Below, in pieces: positions 8,208 to 15,024 of a stretch of 64,000 bases of DNA; position 1 is the first letter of the stretch; each line of letters starts with the position of its first letter. The position numbers and the translations under genes were made by a program. The notes under the pieces were generated by a model. That model saw only the letters and a program-made list of their open reading frames with translations, did no database searches and was not told the origin of the DNA. Source of the DNA: Dyadobacter linearis (GTDB taxonomy: Bacteria > Bacteroidota > Bacteroidia > Cytophagales > Spirosomataceae); assembly GCF_907165045.1 (NCBI RefSeq), contig NZ_CAJRAU010000001.1:558001-622000 (forward strand), read 5' to 3'.

Positions 8208-9128
8208 TTATTTTCGAAGCACGCTTTCCAGTTTTTCCTTGTCACCAACCAGGCGGCCGGCTTCACCTTTCAGGTAGCCAAAAGCATGAAGATCCTTTTC
8301 TGCATTTTCGGCAACCCAAAGCAAGAATTTTTTCGCCTCCGCATTGGTATTCTGTTTGTCGATTGAAAAGTGAATGTACTCGATCGGCACATTTTTCACT
8401 TTCTGATTTTCCAGACTGGCGATCAATGCATCGCGGCTGTCAAGTGCTTTTTCTTCTTTCGAGACTTTTCCATTTCCATCCAGATCGACCGGGATGATCG
8501 TCAAACCCTCCGCAGGTTTGCCGGAGGCAGAATCATAAGCCAGCCCGATTGTGGTATAGGTTACGCCCGTTTCGTCTTTCAGCAATGCTTTGATCAAATG
8601 TTCATCCGCACCGGCAATGCTTTTCCCTTTGATGTTCTGCTGCTCATAACCAAAGTATTTCGCGAAAGTTACAGGCGCCCCGGCTTTTTGCAAGCGCGTA
8701 TAAACGGTGTAGTTCTCAGGAAGTGTTTTGTCTTTTTCGGCATAAATATCATGGAAGAACAGCTGCTTGTAAGTCTTCTCAGTCAGTCCCTTTTCACCAT
8801 ATTCCTTTGCAAATGCCGACTTTGCATTCGCGACAGGCAGCAGTGCGTAACGTCCCAGCGAAACATATTCACGCTTTTCCTTCGATTCCTTGTCCTGTTC
8901 ATAAGCTTCAATGAGCAGGTCGTATTTCTGCGGATCCGTAATGGTCCTGGTCTCAATCCTGATATTTGCCTGCGGATTAACAGCCTTGTAGTCTCCTATC
9001 CATTTCTCAACCAATGGATAAGCGAAACGTACCCCGGTAATTACGACTTCATTGGATGTTTGTCCGAAGCCCGGCGTATTCAATACGAATAGCCCGAATA
9101 CTGCAACTATTGATTTTGCAATTCTCAT
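8208..9128 (-). CDS. Periplasmic PstS-like substrate-binding protein of the sulfatase operon
   Basis: 306 residues from the ATG at 9128, which places a clean signal peptide (MRIAKSIVAVFGLFVL, cleavage near FGQT) at the start; a longer reading from 9170 would add a non-hydrophobic tail. The body looks like the phosphate/sulfate-type periplasmic binding proteins (PBP-like): GVRFAYPLVEKWIGDYKAVNP at the start, then an Ile/Thr-rich ligand region and IEYIHFSIDKQNTNAEAKKFLLWV. Residues 215-226 (DLDGNGKVSKEE) form a perfect EF-hand type calcium loop. No ABC permease is nearby. As first gene before three sulfatases it may bind the released sulfate or a sulfated compound; this is inference. Confidence 0.75.
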   Translation of the reverse strand: MRIAKSIVAVFGLFVLNTPGFGQTSNEVVITGVRFAYPLVEKWIGDYKAVNPQANIRIETRTITDPQKYDLLIEAYEQDKESKEKREYVSLGRYALLPVANAKSAFAKEYGEKGLTEKTYKQLFFHDIYAEKDKTLPENYTVYTRLQKAGAPVTFAKYFGYEQQNIKGKSIAGADEHLIKALLKDETGVTYTTIGLAYDSASGKPAEGLTIIPVDLDGNGKVSKEEKALDSRDALIASLENQKVKNVPIEYIHFSIDKQNTNAEAKKFLLWVAENAEKDLHAFGYLKGEAGRLVGDKEKLESVLRK

Positions 9129-9205
9129 GATATTTTCAATATGTGAGTGAAAGACGGTCCGCTGATGCAAACCGGTTAGAAGTAGGAGTCAGAAAGCGCA
9201 GTAGC

Positions 9206-9310
9206 TTACTTCACCAGGCAACAACAGGCCAGCCTTGTCGGCATTTGACTTGAAATGACCACCATAGTCGCAGGAGTACTTTCCGAAGAAATTGGATTCA
9301 TCGATATCAT
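9206..9310 (-). CDS. Putative cysteine-rich leader peptide of the sulfatase operon
   Basis: A 34-codon ORF, 77 bases before the binding-protein gene, that ends in RLACCCLVK: three cysteine codons in a row (TGT TGT TGC). Possible starts are the ATGs at 9310, 9301, 9265 and 9244; the last gives just MPTRLACCCLVK. No clear Shine-Dalgarno sequence is seen. The core GCCTGTTGT is shared with the leader ORF of the cysteine desulfurase gene (2734-2823), and both follow the same promoter/operator. A cysteine run ahead of sulfur-scavenging genes fits control by tRNA-Cys charging. No obvious terminator hairpin lies between the ORF and the gene. Confidence 0.5.
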   Translation of the reverse strand: MISMNPISSESTPATMVVISSQMPTRLACCCLVK

Positions 9311-9364
9311 AAGTTAATAATGAATGATAAATGCTTATCCCGGCTGGTGGTTAACGAGGATAAT

Positions 9365-9411
9365 CTACTAATTTGATAGACAAAGTAAATTTAAAGAAAA
9401 TGAAATAGCAA
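9365..9411 (-). promoter_or_regulatory. Promoter with operator for the sulfatase operon
   Basis: On the minus strand: TTG (9411-9409), a 20-base spacer, TTACTTTG (9388-9381, one mismatch to TAnnTTTG), one base, then CTATCAAATTAGTAG (9379-9365). The arrangement equals that before the cysteine desulfurase leader (2953-3000), down to spacer length. The 15-mer would overlap the transcription start and is probably bound by a repressor. Between 9129 and 9453 this promoter and the cysteine-rich mini-ORF are all that is seen. Confidence 0.55.
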
Positions 9412-9453
9412 GGAGAATCGGATTTTTTCAGGAAAAATGAGAAAACAGGGTTT

Positions 9454-9852
9454 CTACCAGCTCACTCTCAGACCTTCCGCCGCGTATGCATGAATACTAT
9501 TATCACCCGTAACCAATGTGTATTGGCTTGAAATCGCCTGCCAGATTAACATCCGATCGAAGGGATCTTTGTGATGGATTGGAGAGAGATTGTGGTAAGT
9601 GCTCGCGGTTACGTATTGAAGGTCAATAATTTGAAATCCGGTTGCCAGACATGCTTGTGGAAAAAGCTCAGGACGATAGTTGGAGATCGTCAGCTTTCCC
9701 AGCGAGAATTTCAGCGATATCTCCCAAAAACTGATTGCACTTACGAAAATATTGTTGTTAGAATCCGATAAAATCCGGCTTGCAGTTTTCGATAATTTTT
9801 CCGGCGCAGTGAGTGCCCAGATGATAGTGTGTGTATCCAGTAAGTAATTCAT
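9454..9852 (-). CDS. PIN-domain toxin of a type II toxin-antitoxin pair (VapC-like)
   Basis: 132 residues. Starts MNYLLDTHTIIWAL, the typical strand with the first catalytic aspartate (D6), followed by the conserved glutamate in FWEISLKFSLGKL, the aspartates in HHKDPFDRMLIWQA and the final one in LVTGDNSI: the acidic quartet of the PIN nuclease fold. These toxins cut RNA (often tRNA) with Mg2+. The start ATG overlaps the antitoxin stop by four bases, showing translational coupling. Length is normal. Confidence 0.92.
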   Translation of the reverse strand: MNYLLDTHTIIWALTAPEKLSKTASRILSDSNNNIFVSAISFWEISLKFSLGKLTISNYRPELFPQACLATGFQIIDLQYVTASTYHNLSPIHHKDPFDRMLIWQAISSQYTLVTGDNSIHAYAAEGLRVSW

Positions 9853-10082
9853 AAGCCGAGAAACTCCTCCTCCGTCATTTTGAAGTCCTCTGCGAAAACT
9901 ACCTCTACATCCTTCTTTAAAATGCCTAGCTTTCTTGGGTGGGCTGGCGTTTCGCCTGGAACAAGCATCGCTTTCACCTCTTTTTTTCTCCCAAAAGTGA
10001 TGCCGATTTTCTCGCCCTGCTCAACTTCTTTCAATACTTTCGAAAATTGAGCCTTAAATTCTCCTACGCTCATTGTTCTCAT
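9849..10082 (-). CDS. Phd/YefM-type antitoxin
   Basis: 77 residues. The start MRTMSVGEFKAQFSKVLKEVEQGEKIGITFGRKKEVKAML is the DNA-binding Phd/YefM fold (strand MSVGEFK, helix, then ITFGRKKEVKAM); the C-terminal part (VEVVFAEDFKMTEEEFLGL) is the acidic tail that would embrace the toxin. It probably represses its own promoter through the palindrome at 10117-10133. Overlaps the toxin gene by four bases. Confidence 0.9.
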   Translation of the reverse strand: MRTMSVGEFKAQFSKVLKEVEQGEKIGITFGRKKEVKAMLVPGETPAHPRKLGILKKDVEVVFAEDFKMTEEEFLGL

Positions 10083-10102
10083 TGTCAGATCAGGTTAGAT
10101 CA

Positions 10103-10133
10103 TAAAGATAACTAATCTTGACAAGTTGTCAAG
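10103..10133 (-). promoter_or_regulatory. Promoter and palindromic operator of the toxin-antitoxin pair
   Basis: A perfect 17-base palindrome, CTTGACAA-G-TTGTCAAG (10117-10133), lies 34 bases before the antitoxin start. On the minus strand a TTG inside it (10132-10130) and TATCTTTA (10110-10103, one mismatch to TAnnTTTG) stand 19 bases apart, the Bacteroidota promoter layout, so the palindrome covers the -33 box. This is the expected place for autoregulation by the antitoxin-toxin complex. Confidence 0.6.
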
Positions 10134-10140
10134 TTCGATC

Positions 10141-11037
10141 CTATTCTACCCGCTTGGTCAGCGCATTGAGCTCTGTGTCAGTCGGTGTCGCGGAAGGTAC
10201 GCCGCCTTTTGGAATTTCGCCTTTGGCCGACCACACAATCGCATTCAATACCAGCTTCCTGAAACTATCATTTTGCCAGTTTTTATGCATGTGTCCGCCC
10301 GTAAAGCCAAATCCACGGCCGCCGTCTGGCCGGTCCAATGCCCAGGCGAGCGTTTGCAGTTCCTTTTTTTCCAGTACCGCCTCGCGGACATATTTGTTAT
10401 TGGAATGCGTTCCGTCAGGCTGCTTCAAAGTTTCTTCCGGCGGCAAAGCCTGTAAAATAGGTGTGATATTTTTCATTCCGTCTGCAAATCGCAAGTGATA
10501 ATACCACTCATCGACAATAGAAAATGGCTTCACGCCACTCGAAATGGGATGGTCCGGGTAGCTGGCGAACTTCGCCTCCCAGACCGGATTGACAGACCAG
10601 TTAGTCTCAAAATAGCCTCCGATCCACTTGATGAACTGATTTCCTGCATTACCCTTTGGCACTTCCAGTGAAAAGTGCAGAAACACCAGTCCCACTCCTT
10701 TACTGGTGAGCCGGTTAACCTGCTCCGCGTGCAGAAACGCCATGTGATCGTCGCCGCCCCCATCCGAATAAATGACTATTGCGTCGGCATCGTCGAGTAT
10801 AGTCGGATCTTTCGGCCAGCCGTTTCGTACAATGATCGCATTCACGCCGGGCACGCTATCGTTGATTGCTTTTGCAAGTAATGTACAGCCACCGTTATGC
10901 TCGTGCTCTCCTTTTCCATGACTATCGGGGCCGGAAATGAAAACGATCTTCTTCTCACCTGCCGCTGCTTTGGAATCCTGCGCACTTACGCCGCCCGCAC
11001 TGAGAAACAGTATTAAAAGAACCAGGATATTTTTCAT
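10141..11037 (-). CDS. Secreted ThuA-domain protein
   Basis: 298 residues with a signal peptide (cleavage near VSAQDS, residue 19). The body fits the ThuA (trehalose-utilisation-like, class I glutamine amidotransferase-like) fold: IVFISGPDSHGKGEHEHNGG with the conserved HGxGEHE, ADAIVIYSDGGGDDH, GVGLVFLHFSLEVPKGN, a late YPDHPISSGVKPFSIVDEWYYHLRF and the closing GFTGGHMHKNWQND. In Bacteroidota and Planctomycetota such proteins accompany sugar-degradation genes; the reaction is unknown. Single gene, ending seven bases from the palindromic operator of the toxin-antitoxin pair. Confidence 0.88.
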   Translation of the reverse strand: MKNILVLLILFLSAGGVSAQDSKAAAGEKKIVFISGPDSHGKGEHEHNGGCTLLAKAINDSVPGVNAIIVRNGWPKDPTILDDADAIVIYSDGGGDDHMAFLHAEQVNRLTSKGVGLVFLHFSLEVPKGNAGNQFIKWIGGYFETNWSVNPVWEAKFASYPDHPISSGVKPFSIVDEWYYHLRFADGMKNITPILQALPPEETLKQPDGTHSNNKYVREAVLEKKELQTLAWALDRPDGGRGFGFTGGHMHKNWQNDSFRKLVLNAIVWSAKGEIPKGGVPSATPTDTELNALTKRVE

Positions 11038-11069
11038 GGTCGGTTTATTTAAAGGTCGACTATCCTATA

Positions 11070-11264
11070 TCAGTCCAGCCTGATTTCAAAAGAATCACTG
11101 TCGCCGGTCTCCTGCACAGACAATGCCAAACCTTCGGCGCGGTGTTCACGCAAATAATTTTCTACCGCCAGGATCGCGTCATTTTCCGAAGCTGCTCCGG
11201 TTACCGAAAGTGTTACACCCTTTGCTAGTTTACCCGACGAATCTTTGTTTTCAATAGTTGCCAT
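11070..11264 (-). CDS. Small conserved-looking hypothetical protein
   Basis: 64 residues, acidic, soluble, with no signal peptide. The sequence reads like a short alpha/beta domain: KGVTLSVTGAASENDAILAVENYLREHRAEG then LALSVQETGDSDSFEIRLD. Not recognised. Its start is 32 bases before the ThuA gene's start in the direction of transcription, so the two may be co-transcribed; a terminator at 11336-11370 isolates it from the gene upstream. Confidence 0.6.
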   Translation of the reverse strand: MATIENKDSSGKLAKGVTLSVTGAASENDAILAVENYLREHRAEGLALSVQETGDSDSFEIRLD

Positions 11265-11335
11265 ATTTGATAGTTTTAGATCAATTTACTTCTAACACAA
11301 ATTGTGCCAGTATTGAGTTGACTTTTACTTTTAAC

Positions 11336-11370
11336 AAAGAAGGCCGACCTGTAATGGGTCGGCCTTCTTT
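11336..11370 (-). terminator. Strong intrinsic terminator
   Basis: A perfect 14-bp stem (AAAGAAGGCCGACC, 11336-11349, with its complement 11357-11370) and a seven-base loop. Arms end in A/T tracts on both sides, so it can work in both directions. It lies just after the Pro/Ser/Thr-rich gene on the minus strand. Confidence 0.9.
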
Positions 11371-11392
11371 CTATACTAATACTAATTCGGTA

Positions 11393-12010
11393 TTATTTTC
11401 TAGGTACAGTACCTGTGCCAGTTCCGCCAGTACTTGATGGAGTTGTGGTGCTACCAGGAACAGTTGACGACGGTTGGATCGTGCCACTAGGAACGGTTGT
11501 AGGTTCTGTTGAATTTGTTCTTGGAACGTTACTTCCAGGAGCTGTAGTGCTTCCAGGTACTGTGCTCGAAGGCTGGGTAGTCGATCCTGGTACCGATGAA
11601 GGTTGGGTCGATGTACGAGGTACAGTACTTGAAGGTTGTGTTGATGTACCAGGAGTAGTTGTTCCTGCTGGCATATTTGTTCTTTCAGGCACCGTTCCAG
11701 GGGGTACAGACGGCGTTGTGGTACCTGGTGTAGTTGTCGACGCAGGTTGCTGCGTTGTACGACCCGGCTGAGTTGTAGTGCTTCCCGGCTGAGTTCCGCC
11801 TGGCAAAGTCGATGGCTGTACGGTACTTCCAGGTACTGTCCTAGGCTGTGTAGAAGAGCCTGGTGTAGTGCTGGAAGGCGAACTAGACGGCGTAGTGCTC
11901 GAAGGCGACGTGCTTGACGGTGATGTACTCGATGGTGTAGTCGTTTGAGCAAATGCAACTGTTGATCCCAACAATGCTAAGCCTAACAGGTTCAATTTTA
12001 GCGATTTCAT
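11393..12010 (-). CDS. Secreted Pro/Ser/Thr-rich low-complexity protein
   Basis: 205 residues with a signal peptide (MKSLKLNLLGLALLGSTVAFAQ, cleavage near residue 22). The rest consists almost only of Ser, Thr, Pro, Gly and Gln in short degenerate repeats such as TTPSSTVPGST and TQPSS, ending in GTGTGTVPRK. No folded domain or sortase/type IX signal is visible. Such regions are unstructured and, in Bacteroidota, often O-glycosylated at D-S/T motifs, though few aspartates occur here. It may act as a surface or linker-like protein. Own terminator at 11336-11370. Function unknown. Confidence 0.75.
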   Translation of the reverse strand: MKSLKLNLLGLALLGSTVAFAQTTTPSSTSPSSTSPSSTTPSSSPSSTTPGSSTQPRTVPGSTVQPSTLPGGTQPGSTTTQPGRTTQQPASTTTPGTTTPSVPPGTVPERTNMPAGTTTPGTSTQPSSTVPRTSTQPSSVPGSTTQPSSTVPGSTTAPGSNVPRTNSTEPTTVPSGTIQPSSTVPGSTTTPSSTGGTGTGTVPRK

Positions 12011-12239
12011 AACGTTCTATGTTTGTTGATAACTTTATATTAATAAGCAATTGCCCGCTAATCATAAAAGATCGTACCAGAATACATCAACTGCGCCACA
12101 GCTCTGTATGCGCGCATACTATTAAGTCTGCAAATGCGCATTACCCCAAAGTATGTCTTAAATACCCCTCCTTTTAGACTAGTTTACCCACTGTATCTAT
12201 CAGAAATTAAAGAGAGATTTGTTTAAAAATGAGAAAATC

Positions 12240-13007
12240 ATGGAAAAACTGGCAACATCGAATGAAGCCGTATTAGGTATCTCCCGCCCGATCGTGGACC
12301 GGGGGACGTGGATAAAGGCAAGGGTCGCACTGATGAATGAGGAAAAGGAACTCAGCAAAATGGCTGATAGCCTGGCCGAGAAGCGTCGCAATCTGCCCTG
12401 GGTACGCGTAGATAAGGACTATATTTTCGAAACAACGGAAGGTCCGAAAAACCTCTCTGACCTATTTAACGGTAACAGTCAACTGTTTATATACCATTTT
12501 ATGTTTGCGCCGGAATGGGAAGAAGGTTGCCCCGGCTGCTCTTTCATGGCGGATCATCTCGACGGGCCGAACCTGCATATTCCGCACCATGACGTTTCCA
12601 TAGTGGTTGTGTCCCGGGCGCCCATGTCGAAAATTTTGCCTTTTAAGAAACGAATGGGTTGGCAATTTCCGTGGGTATCTTCGTTTGGAAGTGATTTCAA
12701 TTACGACTACAATGTCTCCTTTACCGAAGAGCAAATCAAATCGGGCAATGTTTACTATAACTACGAGATATTGCCGCACGACGCAGACACCGAATCACCA
12801 GGCGCAAGTGTGTTCTATAAAGATGAAAATGGTGACATCTTCCACACTTATTCTGCATATGCCCGCGGTCTTGATATTTTACTGACCGCCCATAATATCC
12901 TGGATATGTCGGCCAAAGGCAGAAATGAAGATGGTACCATGGACTGGATGCGGCATCATGACAAGTACGAAGATTTCAAAGGGAAAACAGAGAGCTGCTG
13001 TCACTAG
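12240..13007 (+). CDS. DUF899 family thioredoxin-like protein
   Basis: 255 residues from the ATG at 12240; a TTG 21 bases upstream is in frame but less likely. DUF899 signatures: PIVDRGTWIKARVALMNEEKELSKM, RRNLPWVRVDKDYIFE, then the thioredoxin-like core FMFAPEWEEGCPGCSFMADHLDG with its CPGC pair, a WVSSFGSDFNYDYNVSF motif and the late SVFYKDENGDIFHTYSAYARGLDIL. Predicted cytoplasmic; the redox partner is unknown. Downstream is the convergent DoxX-like gene, itself regulated with an HxlR regulator; such genes often respond to electrophile or quinone stress. Confidence 0.9.
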   Translation: MEKLATSNEAVLGISRPIVDRGTWIKARVALMNEEKELSKMADSLAEKRRNLPWVRVDKDYIFETTEGPKNLSDLFNGNSQLFIYHFMFAPEWEEGCPGCSFMADHLDGPNLHIPHHDVSIVVVSRAPMSKILPFKKRMGWQFPWVSSFGSDFNYDYNVSFTEEQIKSGNVYYNYEILPHDADTESPGASVFYKDENGDIFHTYSAYARGLDILLTAHNILDMSAKGRNEDGTMDWMRHHDKYEDFKGKTESCCH

Positions 13008-13083
13008 TTATGCAGATTCCCCCGTTTTGAGCGGGGGAATTCCTTCCACAAGAAAGAAAATATCTTCAGTGCCTTCGGTAGAA

Positions 13084-13449
13084 TCATTTCACAGCCAGTT
13101 CCTCAGAAGGAAGAAAGATATATTTATCTCTCAAAAACGCAGCAATCCAAACCAGCGCCAGCGGAGTAATTGCATTCAATGGGCTGGCGTGGGAAAGCTC
13201 GGTGGCCAATGCGCCGGCGAAGTAACAGGTCAGTAAAATGAAACCCATCTTCATTGTTTTGGGGTAAAGAAATAAAGCAGTAAAGCCGATTTCCATCAAC
13301 CCAAGCGTGACAGTATGATCGGCAACTCCCATTTTGCTCATTGTGGCGACTACTTCATCGGATCCCATTAGTTTCATAACGCCGCTGAATACGACCATTG
13401 CCGATGCGAGCGCAGTGACTACAATTGTGATAATTTTCTTTGCTTTCAT
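13084..13449 (-). CDS. DoxX-like membrane protein
   Basis: 121 residues from the ATG at 13449 (MKAKKIITIV); a further in-frame start 21 bases upstream is less likely. Four hydrophobic segments with the phrases ALASAMVVFSGVMKLMGSDEV, GLMEIGFTALFLYPKTMKMGFILLTCYFAGALATEL and the close TPLALVWIAAFLRDKYIFLP fit the DoxX-like family (four-helix inner-membrane proteins, often tied to redox stress). It faces the HxlR regulator gene head-to-head, which suggests it is that regulator's target. Confidence 0.85.
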   Translation of the reverse strand: MKAKKIITIVVTALASAMVVFSGVMKLMGSDEVVATMSKMGVADHTVTLGLMEIGFTALFLYPKTMKMGFILLTCYFAGALATELSHASPLNAITPLALVWIAAFLRDKYIFLPSEELAVK

Positions 13450-13484
13450 AATGATGTTTTTTTTGAACAAAAGTAATTACCTTT

Positions 13485-13519
13485 ACTAACCATTTATTAG
13501 TAGTATACAAAAGGTTAGT
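13485..13519. promoter_or_regulatory. Inverted repeat between the DoxX-like and HxlR genes
   Basis: ACTAACC (13485-13491) and GGTTAGT (13513-13519) form 7-base inverted arms 21 bases apart in the short divergent gap. HxlR proteins bind as dimers to such sites in shared intergenic regions. The assignment is by position only. Confidence 0.4.
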
Positions 13520-13523
13520 TAGT

Positions 13524-13928
13524 TTGAACGATCAACTCACATTAGAAAGTCCGGTCGATACACGGACAGCAGCCACTTGCACAGGTAAACTGAGTGCCCT
13601 CGGCGATGCATTGTATGTCATCGGCGGGAAGTGGAAATTAAGGGTAATTATCGCATTGCGCGAAGGCCACAAGCGGTTTAACGAATTGCAGCGCACCATT
13701 CCCGGCATATCCGCCAGGGTGCTTTCAAATGAGTTGAAAGAACTGGAATTGAATGGTTTTTTGAAAAGAAAGGTGCAGACTGACCCTGTGGTGGTGATCG
13801 AATATGAGCTTACACCATACAGCGACACACTCACGCCCATACTCGACTCTCTTGTAATCTGGGGCGAAATGCACAAGGCGAAAATCCGCCAGGAATGGTC
13901 GGCTACTGCTCTGGCAGAGAAACAGTAA
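13524..13928 (+). CDS. HxlR family transcriptional regulator
   Basis: 134 residues starting with TTG; no ATG occurs in frame before the core. The winged-helix sequence is typical of HxlR: LGDALYVIGGKWKLRVIIALREGHKRFNELQRTIPGISARVLSNELKELELNGFLKRKVQTDPVVVIEYELTPYS. A cysteine at residue 19, before the domain, is where redox-sensing members have theirs. It likely controls the divergent DoxX-like gene and perhaps itself. Its 3' end overlaps the convergent secreted-protein gene by 26 bases. Confidence 0.93.
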   Translation: MNDQLTLESPVDTRTAATCTGKLSALGDALYVIGGKWKLRVIIALREGHKRFNELQRTIPGISARVLSNELKELELNGFLKRKVQTDPVVVIEYELTPYSDTLTPILDSLVIWGEMHKAKIRQEWSATALAEKQ

Positions 13929-14832
13929 TATGCCACATATCCCCCGAATTTGACACTTTTTCGGTTCCCCAAACGCCCGGCCCGCCGTCGGCTCGCAGGT
14001 ATACGCCAAACACGAGTGTACTGATATTTGAGCCTTTCACCAATATGCTGCCGCAAGCCGCGCCATTATCACAGTTGCCGGTAATAGCACTTTTGTCGTG
14101 CAGGATTTTCGTTTGCGTATCGTCTACGATCAATTCCTTGGTTCCCGAAAGCTTGGTGACTGTCAGCGAAGGTGTCAATAATTCCAGCTCGGTAGCGAAA
14201 CCCAGTCTCTGGTTACCGAAGTTGGTCGTGGCACCAAGTCCCATGATAGATAACACGGGATTACTCACCGGCCTACTGAATTGCAGGCGTAACTTGCCGT
14301 AATAATATCGGCTTGTATCTGTTTTGGGCGAATTGGCTGTCAGCAAAGGTTTTGCTGAGAGGAAGATCTGCACACCGGGATTTGCATACAAATTAACACC
14401 CTGACCTACCGGACCATTTGGATGTGCTGTAAAAATAGTGCGCGTGGTATCCGTAAAATAATAGTTGCTGTTCACAACCGGCACTGCTTTGAAATGCGTG
14501 CTGCTAGCTCCCGACGCCGCACCGAATGTCAGACCTGTAACGTGCTGGGGCACATTAATATACGTCTGATCATCGAAGCTGAATGTAAGCGAAAGCGACT
14601 CCTGAAGCTTTTGAAAATAGATCCCGCGGTCGGCGTTACCGTCACGGTTAAAAAAGAAACTAAGCGTTTGCGGAATCGATGTCGGCCCCTTCGGAACGGG
14701 CGGCTTATAGCTGTTGTTGACACCATCCTGCACAAATTCAAAAGTATGCTGTGCAAAAGCTGGTGAGATGGCTGCCAAACAAACGGGCAAGAGCAATGCA
14801 GCGCGTGACGCCAGTCTTGATAAAGAAAGCAT
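13903..14832 (-). CDS. Secreted protein of unknown function
   Basis: 309 residues with a signal peptide (cleavage near PAFAQH, residue 27). The mature part is rich in Thr, Ser, Asn and Val with many short strands, as in beta-sandwich surface proteins; phrases such as KLRLQFSRPVSNPVLSIMGLG and DMWHITVSLPEQ suggest one or more beta domains found at the start of large Bacteroidota adhesins. Two cysteines (GNCDNGAACG) may pair. No sorting domain is visible at the end, so it may be complete and small, or a shortened adhesin. Not recognised further. It ends inside the HxlR gene. Confidence 0.7.
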   Translation of the reverse strand: MLSLSRLASRAALLLPVCLAAISPAFAQHTFEFVQDGVNNSYKPPVPKGPTSIPQTLSFFFNRDGNADRGIYFQKLQESLSLTFSFDDQTYINVPQHVTGLTFGAASGASSTHFKAVPVVNSNYYFTDTTRTIFTAHPNGPVGQGVNLYANPGVQIFLSAKPLLTANSPKTDTSRYYYGKLRLQFSRPVSNPVLSIMGLGATTNFGNQRLGFATELELLTPSLTVTKLSGTKELIVDDTQTKILHDKSAITGNCDNGAACGSILVKGSNISTLVFGVYLRADGGPGVWGTEKVSNSGDMWHITVSLPEQ

Positions 14833-15024
14833 GTGTGTTTATGAGTATCGTTGAGAATAACTGTTCGTGCCGGCAATATAGGATTTCTCGTCTTTCGTTG
14901 CCAACGTGTTTCCCGGCTAATTGTAATTTTTACAATAAAGTACAAAACGTTCCGGGATCAATACTATGTGTGTTGAAAATTTAATATTGCCTCGATATGA
15001 GCACATTACAAAAATTTCTATTGC

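Noticed and set aside
9129-9205. Attenuator terminator between the cysteine-rich ORF and the binding-protein gene
   Set aside because: Looked for a stem followed by a U tract; only four-pair stems (for example CGGT with ACCG) are seen, not enough to claim a terminator.
11371-11958. Long Leu/Arg/Gln-rich open frame on the minus strand and a Val/Gly-rich one on the plus strand
   Set aside because: They are out-of-frame readings of the repetitive Pro/Ser/Thr-rich gene; only the 11393-12010 frame has a signal peptide and a sensible composition.
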